Assembly (NCBI GenBank): GCA_011109175.1
Contig: RDEW01000025.1
Span: 828,543-892,542, forward strand
Direction: 5' to 3'
Length of the DNA: 64,000 bases
DNA from: Dicyema japonicum
Lineage: Eukaryota > Dicyemida > Rhombozoa > Dicyemidae
Part shown: piece by piece, positions 45,365 to 53,601 of the stretch
Layout: the number at the start of each line of letters is the position of its first letter
How positions within the stretch are numbered: position 1 is the stretch's first letter
Position numbers and translations under genes: made by a program
Notes under the pieces: generated by a model
The model's input: only the letters and a program-made list of their open reading frames with translations
What the model was told of the DNA's origin: nothing
Databases searched by the model: none

Positions 45365-45860
45365 TTTATCGTAGTCTTACGCCTGTTGAAAATTCCCTTA
45401 CTCAAGGTTTTGGTAGGAAAAATCTCACTATTTTGCTTTTTAGGTTGATTTTGTCCCTTTTCTACTTCACCAGCATTATTTTGATCTTAAACTAAAATAA
45501 ATGAAAATTCGACATTTTTAAAATATTCAGTTAATTTGATCGTTTTAATGTCGGTGCTGAAATCTTTAAGGGATAAAAAGCTTTTTTTTATTGTAATATT
45601 TTCACTTTTTATAAAATTTGTCAGATCCTTTTCTATGCAATAGAGATATTTTAATTTATATAAAATAAATAATATTTAAAATAAAAATATTCAAAAATAA
45701 AAATAAAAAACCTAAGATCTGTGCTGTTGTGGTGAAGAAAATTCTAAGTAACTCTTTTTCGTTAAAACACCGGCAATTCAGGCAATTGAAAAAAGCCATA
45801 AGGCTATTTTTCAAATACTCTTTCTAAAGGAAGTCATATAGAAAGATACGATCTTTGCTG
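45365..45860 (-). CDS. Unresolved small micro-intron gene
   Basis: Minus strand: ATG at about 45811 opens MAFFNCLNCRCFNEKELLRI then FFTTTAQIL with Cys at positions 6, 9 and 11. A long AT-rich gap with intron-like ends follows. A second open piece reads CIEKDLTNFIKSENITIKKS then FLSLKDFSTDIKTIKLTEYF. A third ends PKKQNSEIFPTKTLSKGIFN then RRKTTIK and TGA. The Cys-rich start recalls the RING half of Zip3/RNF212 meiotic proteins, but the rest of the RING was not found. Joins are not solved. Treat as probable coding of unknown function. Confidence 0.35.
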
Positions 45861-46621
45861 AGAGCCGGGAGCCGGTCGAGTCGATATTCTTCAAACTTTT
45901 GGAGCTATCCAAGTCAATGATCAGGAGATCAGGTTGGTCGGTCAGGGACAGTTTCTGAAAGTTATGATATGGGCAACATTCAGCTCAGAAAGTGGAATTC
46001 CGACAATGTAAGGATTATGGAATCTAAATACCAATAATATTAGTACTTTAGCGTATCGTATGAATCCGAGTATATTAGGGGTATCAGTCGACATTGCCTA
46101 CAAATTGGAAGACTTTTAACCATTCAAAAGGGCTCATAAGCTCTAAGATTCCGTAAACGCATCGAGTCAGCTTAAAAATTGAGTCAGATGCTAATATGAT
46201 CTTTTTCTCGAATAGCAAGCTAAAGTAACACGATTACTACGCTTCATAAATGGCACAAAAGTTTTCGACAGTGAGGACCTCACTCATAATTTTGATAAAT
46301 CCCTAAATTGTGTAAAAATGACAATTAATAAAAATATAATAGAAAACAACAAGAAATCATATATTTAAAAAAAATATTTTATTTTTTTATTTAAAAAAAT
46401 GATAATTTAAAATTTACGAATATTATAAATAAAATATTTAAAATTTAGTTTACTGAACTTAACGTAATTTTAACACGAAAAATATTTTTTAATAAAATAA
46501 CTAAAAAATAAAGTTCAGTTTGAAAGCTTTTTAAATCGATTTAAATTAAATTATTTTTTAAATTTAAAATATAATTAAATATTTAAAATATAAAAATAAC
46601 TAAATAATTAACCAAACCTGA

Positions 46622-47270
46622 TCATCGTAAAACATCTTTGATTGGACAGATGAAAAATATTTTGAATTTTGGAAGGAAATCTAAAATATTTAGAAATAAC
46701 ACAACTTGAATTCCATTAGGCGAGATGTAATCTTCAGGGAGGATATTATCCTCTTTCAGGGAGTTTAAGGAGGTCTCAGCCATGTCTTCCAGGTCTTGCA
46801 ATTGATTATCGATTATTAAGTAGTTTAGAACAGAAATAAAGTTGAAAAGCTGTTTGTGGCGAGGTAAAACGCTTTTTTTACAAAATTCTATCAAACCTGA
46901 GAACACATGTGACTATTTTTGTGTTTGGGCATGCATGGCAGTGCCAAAACGTGAATGACCCAGTTTTGCTGGTTAACGTTACTGTGAAGCACGATTGATT
47001 TGAATAAATTCTAAATAATCTCTAAATCTACCTTTTTCGAAAAATCTCGCAAAAAGTGACCAATTGGTCGAGATTCCGCTAAGAATTAATTTTAATGGTA
47101 ACTGCATTGCTGTAGTTTTTTGGGTATTTTTTGAGAATTCTCACTTCTGTATAATTAGAAAAGGCAGTACCATTAGAGACTGAGATGAATGCAACCAGTT
47201 CAATGAGATTGCTTGAATTTTTGCTATTATTTAGACGATAAAATACAGTAACCGTAATTCCATCAGAAAT
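46622..47270 (-). CDS. Unresolved multi-exon gene fragment
   Basis: Minus strand. An open piece near 47260-47075 reads ISDGITVTVFYRLNNSKNSS then NLIELVAFISVSNGTAFSNY. A 21-nt GT-AG join is possible at about 47017-47037. The 3' part reads LIEFCKKSVLPRHKQLFNFI then SVLNYLIIDNQLQDLEDMAE, and a clear 25-nt intron leads to ISFQNSKIFFICPIKDVLR and TGA. The N-glycosylation-rich, beta-sandwich-like first part suggests an extracellular domain (PKD/REJ-like is one thought), which is unproven. A TAG and one frame change remain unexplained. Confidence 0.35.
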
Positions 47271-47399
47271 TATAAAATAGGTTAATTAAATTTTATTATT
47301 TTATTTAAAAAATAATTTAATTTAAATAATTTAACTTTTAAATAAATCAATTTTAAAACAGATATTTTTTCGGATAAAAAATCTAATCAGTGATTTTTA

Positions 47400-47690
47400 G
47401 GAAGATTATGTCCAATACGGACATTTCGCTAAAAGGAAGAATCGTAAAACGTTCTTTGGGTATGTTGTCCGCTCTAACTCCCTGGAAAGATCCATTATGC
47501 TGAGCAATATTACTGGGAAGAGAAGACCTGGTTGACCGAGGACTCAGTGGCTATCCACGGTGGAAGACGTCACGGGAATACCTTTATCAAGGCTACTCAA
47601 AATTGCGACGGATTGGGGAGAGTGGAGGAAACTTGTTCATGAGATCTCCAAGGGTCGGACACGACTTAATTGGATAGCATAACACATTTC
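47400..47690 (+). mobile_element. LINE C-terminal fragment, second RTE-like family
   Basis: The plus strand reads FFGYVVRSNSLERSIMLSNI, TGKRRPG, then after a TGA PRTQWLSTVEDVTGIPLSRL and WGEWRKLVHEISKGRTRLN. This is the familiar end of RTE-like LINEs (WFGHVxRxxxLxxxIMxGxxxGxRxRGRPRxxWxDDVxxxTG...WRxLV). It is much closer to that consensus than the local family at 38.4 kb, so it is a separate family. Confidence 0.8.
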
Positions 47691-48042
47691 CAATGCTCTC
47701 AAACAACTCTCGTAAGCTATACTGTTCAACTTATGCAAGGGAATATCGGATTCGACAAAAGCCTTAGTGAGTTTATCGACCCATGTGTCGGCAGATGGGA
47801 CGAGCAAATTAGTTAGTTTTATAGTATTGACTGTAAAATAGTAATAAAAATAATAAACCAGCTAATTTGACATGCTTCTTAGACGGTCGATGTGATTCAA
47901 TAAAAAATTGTTTTTTTGTAGTTACAAATGTCCCACATAAATTACAAAAGAGATTTCCTTGTGAATTGATAGAAAATTCATTGGGATATTTTCTAACAAC
48001 AGACTTATTTTTTTCAATTTCATTCTTGGTTGAACGCCGCAT
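47690..48042 (-). CDS. CGGBP1-like zinc-finger protein, truncated
   Basis: ATG 48042 on minus. NLFCNLCGTFVTTKKQFFIE then SHRPSKKH forms a BED-like C2-H-H finger of the CGGBP1 type (LFCxxCxxxVxxxRKxxIxxHLxSxxH). A 28-nt intron (47831-47858) keeps frame into NTIKLTNLLVPSADTWVDKL then TKAFVESDIPLHKLNSIAYE, the conserved (F)xxAFxxANIPLxKLxNP segment after the finger. The frame then runs into the LINE fragment at about 47690, so the C-terminus is lost. Such proteins derive from hAT transposases. No stop before the junction. Confidence 0.65.
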
Positions 48043-48259
48043 CACAGTGAATGATATTGACAGTATTCTATTTAAAACTCGAAAAAATAAAAATCATAAA
48101 ATTTTTGACTTTATTGACCAAAAAATAATATTTTATTGTTAAATAAAACAGATTATTATCTTTTATTGACCTAAAAAATTAAAATTTGACCTTTTTTTAC
48201 ATTACCCAAAATTTTGACTTTTTTTACTTAAATAATTTTATTAATGGAAATAATTAAAA

Positions 48260-48970
48260 TAATTAATTAACACGGCCATCCATCCAAAGTGAACCTCGCC
48301 GACATTATTGACGTTGCGTTACCTCTCACGATTGAAACAGAGATCAACTGGAGAAGCCACCGGGTCTCACTTGCGTCGTGGCTTTTTAGTGTAGCTAAGC
48401 GTCCCAGTTTCTTTAGGAAGCGAAGCGATTTTCCACTTATTCCTCCAGTTATCTCGACCACAATCGGATAAAACGCGAATCGGTTCATGTATCTTCTCCT
48501 TTGCCCTCATCGTTTATTCGCGGCATACAGTGTATCTGCCGCGCTCCCGACAATGTTGGATGGGCAAAGTAGGTCGACAAAAATAGCACCCCAGATCAAA
48601 GGTTTCCCCTCTTCAAATGGGAAAATTGTGATTCCGTCAGGACGTTATCCGTCTCTCTGTCCAGGCCAGCAGGTTCTAGTATAGCAGGGTATTCCGCAAA
48701 CTCCGGAGCTCGCTTGACAATTCTGTTGATCGCCTTGTGTCTTGGGAATCGTCCTGTATTTCTTCGACAAGAGAGGGCATGGTGTCCATAACAATCGACG
48801 GTTGCGCCACACCGGCATTTGTAAGTCCGGCAAATCTCCAGTCCAAGTCTGGTGGAAATGCCGATGCGGACAGTATCGTCTTCAAAGTGGGCCCCGACAC
48901 TACCGACGGGGAATCCAAATGCTACTCGATTCGCATCTTCTAGTGACTAGACATGCACGTCTGTGTTGGT
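48260..48970 (-). mobile_element. LINE C-terminal domain fragment
   Basis: The minus strand has ITIFPFEEGKPLIWGAIFVD then LLCPSNIVGSAADTLYAANK, and after a shift RFAFYPIVVEITGGISGKSL, ISVSIVRGNATSIM. This matches the last domain of the LINE family at 2886 (KRPDGxTxxPWKxGKPLxWDATCVDTLAPSH...FxPxAVETxGxxG...LSxAIQRGNAxSI). The best copy of that domain here. Confidence 0.8.
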
Positions 48971-49019
48971 TTGATTGGTTCAGAAGCCTCTCATATTTAT
49001 CCTCGCAGATTTGATTTTA

Positions 49020-49340
49020 TAATTTTTGATTAAAAACTACATTTTTATAAGTTTTAAACAATTTTAAAAAACTTTATTACAAAAATCGCTTTACTAGTCA
49101 CTAAAAATGACCTAGCTATAAGTTTTAAAACGTCCAGGTCCTTTTGTCTTCGACTCTTTAATTCCTGAGTCATCTAGAGAATCGGATTTTTACACGCAAA
49201 GGAGATCTCCTTGAGCGCTAGTGGCTATTTGCACGGTCGATTGTTTCTTTAATGCAATAAAGGCAAAACATTTTAAGTAAATAATGAACTAAAAATAAAA
49301 ATAATAAGATTCTAAATTAATAAATTTAAATTTTTCTATG
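49020..49340. other. AT-rich spacer upstream of METTL1
   Basis: No feature recognised. Confidence 0.35.
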
Positions 49341-49347
49341 TTTTGTG

Positions 49348-50173
49348 ATGGGTCACGTGAAGCTACCGCAGAAGAAGTATTACCGTCAAAGAGCTCACTG
49401 TAATCCAATGTCAGACGATAATTTCGACGTGTTTTGTGTGTTTTTACCGCCGTAGCCCTGTACGGCCGTCACAGTGGAATTTCAAATGTCTTTTTAGTCA
49501 AGACGACGCCAATCTTGCTGATGAAGAGATCAGAATAGTTGATGTTGGCTGTGGATTCGGCGGACTTTTATGTATAAACTATTCTAACTCAACCTCAGTT
49601 CGACTCTCTCGCTTTTCCCCCAAAAGCTAATAATTGGACTGGAGATTCGAAGGAAAGTCTCGGAATACGTGAAACAGAAGATTCTAAGCCTAAGAGAAGA
49701 CGGCTTTGGTAACTTGGCTTGTCTGCGAACGAACGCTATGAAATACCTAACAAATTATTTTAAGAAGGGGCAGGTTGGGAGGGTCTTATTTGCAGCTGGA
49801 GAAGATCTTTATACTCTTTCCTGATCCCCACTTCAAGAAGTCTAAGCACAAGTGGAGATTCGTCAACTCCAGCACAGTCGACGAGCTGGCCTTCGTCTTG
49901 GCGATTGGCGTAGTCCTAGTTGGATTTTGTTAGGGAATCGTCTATACTATTACAGACGTGGAGGAACTGCACGTGTGGATGGATTCCATCTTCTCGGCCC
50001 ATAAATTGTTTAGGAAGCTCTCTGAAGAGGAACTGGTTTGTTTGTTTGCCTATTTAAGGTCTCTGATAAGGCTTATCCCTTATTTTCGATTCAAGTGAAG
50101 AAGCCAAAAAGGTCACTTGAATAAAGGAAGAAAGTTCCCGGCTGTTTTTATGCGAGTTGATTTTTGTTGTTGA
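49348..50173 (+). CDS. METTL1: tRNA (guanine-N7)-methyltransferase catalytic subunit, with two one-base lesions
   Basis: ATG 49348. Introns of 25 (49431-49455), about 27 (49571-49597), 22 (49774-49795), 24 (49910-49933) and 27 nt (50042-50068). Motifs: [15 protein letters not shown] at the N-terminus, SAM-binding [78 protein letters not shown] and, after a shift, [10 protein letters not shown]. These cover the whole TrmB/METTL1 fold, including the catalytic Asp in FPDPHF. One base is missing between 49570 and 49625 and another in GTCACTTGA at 50112-50118; with it the C-terminus continues to TGA 50171. The enzyme makes m7G46 in tRNAs with a WDR4 partner. The catalytic core is intact, so errors seem likelier than decay. 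Confidence 0.9.
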
Positions 50174-50199
50174 TTTTTTATTTTTTTATTTAATCGCTT

Positions 50200-50955
50200 G
50201 TCGTAGGAGGAAGGGGATAGAGAGGACTTGGCTTATGAGCGTATTTTTTTTACAAATGCGGGGGGAACTGTGTTTTTAATTCTGAGATATTAAGCTATTT
50301 TAGGTTATAGTAACTTCCACTACGATCAACCAGATAAGTAGATATCTATTATTTTAAATTCAAGTTTGTACTAACCGACTAGCCACGTGGTAGTTTGGGA
50401 TCATTCTGCTTACTTCTAAGAATGGGTATAAGCATGCCAGTAAAGAAATATCTTTTCTAGTACGATCATAGAATTGGGCGCTACCTGAGACCGGAGGACC
50501 ACAAGAGGAAACTCTTCAACTAGGCAACCAGTGGAGGAGATCAGCTCCAGCACCATTGTGAAACAATTGGGTTGAATTTCGATTACAATATGAATTTTAG
50601 AAAGCATGTAAAATGTTATCCTTTTAGCTAGTTTAGATTGAACTCAGGAAAGACACTTCCTTGAGTGCAAAAATCATTGAGTTGACGCAAAGATCCCAAT
50701 ACAGCCAGCTACTGGTGCGACGGATGGTTCACGTCCAGTGACAACACCAATCCTTTATTGGCACCTAGTTGCCACAATGGCGAACTACTATAGAGGATTT
50801 TAATATGTCCACAGGAAACACTAAAAACAGACGACTATTGGTGACATAAATTTTTATGAACTACATCTCAAAACTGAGTCGATGATAAATAAATAATTAC
50901 TTTTAAATTATTAAAAATAATATTAAAATATAAAATAAAATATTATTCATATTTA
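50200..50955. repeat. Spacer with repeat family B piece
   Basis: AGAATTGGGCGCTACCTGAG then ACCGGAGGACCACAAGAGG (about 50470-50510) is a short family B copy. The rest is unrecognised; 50905-50960 is the conserved upstream block of HtrL-like copy 2. Confidence 0.5.
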
Positions 50956-50961
50956 CCTGTA
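50905..50961 (+). promoter_or_regulatory. Upstream block conserved between HtrL-like copies 2 and 3
   Basis: TTAAAAATAATATTAAAATA, then TATTATTCATATTTACCTG directly before ATGATAATT, is matched at 56822-56871 (AAAAAATAATATTAAATATA, TATTATTCATATTTACCTG). This is more conserved than the introns, so it may hold promoter or leader signals, or it may simply reflect recent duplication. Confidence 0.4.
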
Positions 50962-51878
50962 ATGATAATTAACTACAAATTCCTTCTGGTTTTAGTACTA
51001 TTTTGGATACTAATTCATCAGATTTTAACAATCAAAGTGAGTCACTCGTAATATCTTAGGAAGTAATCAGAAAGGAAATAATAGGCGACAAATTCCTGTT
51101 AGTAAGCGCCTACTACAGTATTGGAAAATTCATAAAACCCAATGGACCTCGAAGTCCTAATACATATTTTATCTGGATGTACGACTATGGGTATATTGAG
51201 AACCACCTCGTCTTCTTCTCGGACGATCAGAAAATCCTGAATCGTATGAGAAATATCAGAAAAAATCTCCCCACTACATTATTGCACGTGAATAGATCAG
51301 AACTGTTTGGCTTCCGGAGAATTGATGAAATAAAACATATATTTACGCTTCCTGGCTTTGGCAAACATCCTCTTGAGACCGGCAATTTATGAATTCTCGG
51401 CTATTATGCACTCCAAACACGACATGATCAGACGGACTATCAAACTCTTCTATGGTAATTTTTCATACATCGCCTGGGTTGATGTTGGTCTATTTCGCCA
51501 AGCAGTGCCTACTTTCATGTTCTCATTGAGAACGTCAGAATATATGGACAAGACACGTGTGTTGATGAGTCAAGTTGCAAAGTTCTATGATTATCCGATA
51601 GAAAAGATAGTCAAAAAGCAAAGGCGTGGGTATCCGGAGCTATTTTGGCAGGTCATATTGACCGGGTTTATGCTTTTTGTGACGCTTATGAGAAATTCTT
51701 CAACAGGATGATGTCCATGAATCTGATTGCAACTGATGAGCAAGTAATCTACTCCATGTACTCAAGTGAGGGACTAAAAATTATGAAAAACGACGTAAAG
51801 TTAAGTTTATTTCAATGCCGTTATTATGGACTTTATGTGCTATTCTCTAATGTGACTACGAATGCTTTTTGTCCGTAA
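50962..51878 (+). pseudogene. HtrL/YibB-like type II membrane protein, copy 2
   Basis: ATG 50962. A signal anchor YKFLLVLVLFWILIHQIL, a 23-nt intron (51037-51059), then FLLVSAYYSIGKF, FFSDDQKILNRM, LLHVNRSELFGFRRIDEIKH, MHSKHDMIRRTIKLF, AWVDVGLFR, YPIEKIVKK, WVSGAILAGHID, FCDAYEKFF and TDEQVIYSMYSSEG, ending CP and TAA 51876. VSAYxxIG at the start, WVDxGxFR in the middle and TDEQ-I near the end are HtrL_YibB family features; a Golgi-type lumenal glycosyltransferase-like enzyme is inferred. Two breaks: an extra base near AATTTATGAATTC (about 51388) and a missing base in AAAAAGCAAAGG (about 51617). Best copy of the three for the N-terminus. Confidence 0.75.
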
Positions 51879-51927
51879 ATGATTTGCTTGTGATAATTCA
51901 TTTAGCACATTGCTCTCCAGTCTTTAG

Positions 51928-52370
51928 TTAGATTATCTTATTATTATAGCCAACATGCGTAAAACCGTATAATTTCGCAGTATTCAAAACAATCCCCCGA
52001 ACCAACCTCTTCAATTCGTCTAGATCGTCTCCACTTCTTTGACTCTTGTCCACAAGCTTTAGATCTCCATCAGGTGTTTCTGGAAGTGTAACACGCCGAC
52101 GTCCAAGGAAACACGGTCCCTGTCTCATGAAGTAGTCCTCCATTGCTATGTTAGCTGGAGCACCCAAGTCCATTTGCAAGATATGTCCAAATAACCTCCA
52201 ACGCATATCAATAATTTCAAGACTCAGTGGACCCGTACAACATCTCTTATATAGTGATTCCTTGTTTATTGCAGCATTCGAAACAACTCGTTTGTTACCT
52301 AGATCCCCTAATCTGCTTAAAATTAAGATTAAAGAATTTTTATAGCTACCAGACTCTATTAAAATAAAAT
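51928..52370 (-). mobile_element. RTE-like LINE terminal fragment
   Basis: The minus strand reads MRWRLFGHILQMDLGAPANI, then RRVTLPETPDGDLKLVDKSQ and SGDDLDELKRLV, equivalent to RWRLFGHVLRM...RGRPRTTL...DDLDSMRALL at 38.4 kb. Confidence 0.75.
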
Positions 52371-52399
52371 AAGGAAGTCAGCCGAGGATCATACAAAAG

Positions 52400-52890
52400 C
52401 TGAGTACGTGGATTTTCCCTTTTAGGATGGCGAGCGAGATTTATTCACATAGACAGCAGCGCTCAGGGGGATCTATTCTTGTAGAAATCCGATTCCCTAG
52501 ACGACATAGGAAATCTTGCGTCGCAGGCGCAAGGGAATCAGACGATTCAACCTCGAGCGGAACAAAAAATCTTTTGATAGGATGGCGTACTTTGCCCGTA
52601 TAGACTTCTCGGCCTTTTCAGTGGGAGAACGGGTTTTATAGGCACTCTGATGTAGGTTGCAAGGGGGGTATGTGAGTCCCAGACAAGAGATATCAGGCTT
52701 CAAAGGGAAGATGGTAATCCCATTTAGTTGCTTCCCATCACGTCTGCAAAGGCCGACCGATTCAAGCATAGAAAGGTGTCTGGCAGCGAGTAAAGCTCGC
52801 CTAACGACTTAGTTCAACGCCATGCGCCTGGGAGATCTGCCTGCACTGTTTCTGTAGGAGAGTGGAGCAGGCCTAGACAGTCAACTTGGA
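52400..52890 (-). mobile_element. LINE C-terminal domain fragment
   Basis: The minus strand reads RRDGKQLNGITIFPLKPDIS, then KTRSPTEKAEKSIRAKYAIL. This is equivalent to the DGKRPDGxTxxPxKxGK...A.KAGSAAEEAExxKxxKYxxL segment of the 48.3-kb copy. Nucleotide-level match to 6300-6700. Confidence 0.75.
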
Positions 52891-53070
52891 ATTATATTAT
52901 TTTTCACTTTTCAAGCGTTGGTTACACTTCGTGCCGGTTATGAATCACCTTACAGAATGCCAACAAGATTTTCTTAAATCACCAACTCTAGAGTATCCTT
53001 GGACCTGAAGTCGGATCAGATCTGGAATTTGCAGATTTAAAAAAAAATCTTTTCCTTCATAATGAATGTT

Positions 53071-53094
53071 CTAACCCTAACCCAACCCTAATCC
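53071..53094. repeat. Short interstitial telomere-like tract
   Basis: CTAACCCTAACCCAACCCTA then ATCC: about four imperfect CCCTAA units, the animal telomere repeat. Too short to imply a chromosome end. Confidence 0.5.
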
Positions 53095-53601
53095 GAAATC
53101 CATACAATAGGTTGTGCTTTCCATAAAAATATTCATTCCCGAATCAACAAGTTAATCAAAGAGTGTTCACACATTGTCATCAAAAGAAATGTTATTGAAG
53201 CTGTTGTAGAGGATTGATCAGGATGCAAGTTTTCCATTCTCTTAAAGTATAAATTAATATTACTTTAAACATCATGTGATTGCTTCTAGACCAGAATGAC
53301 CGGACTTGATCCATGTCAAAAATTTGAGTCCTTAGAATGACGAGTACAAATGGATTTTAACTGTATTTGATATTCACAGTAAATATGCCATATGACTTTA
53401 TAGTTGGAGATCAAGTATTTTTATGATTAATTTTTTTGTTCCCATAGTAAAAAATTATGGAATCTGTCATAAGACTTGACCGTTTTTTAGATGCCTTATG
53501 AAGCCAGCTGAAATTACTAGTATTTTATCATCTCCTAACTCATTCTTTTCTTTTAGTTTCCGGGATAAAATTAAATTTCACGTGTGTGTTGTCTATAAAT
53601 A

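Noticed and set aside
45700-45860. RNF212/Zip3 RING protein
   Set aside because: The first Cys residues fit, but the CxH and second Cys pair of the RING were not found; kept only as a comment under the unresolved gene.
46919-46935. A 17-nt intron in the gene at 46622-47270
   Set aside because: Below the range of all secure introns here (about 21 nt and up); a one-base lesion is equally good, so the join was left open.
53071-53094. Chromosome end or telomere
   Set aside because: Only about four imperfect CCCTAA units, with ordinary sequence on both sides.
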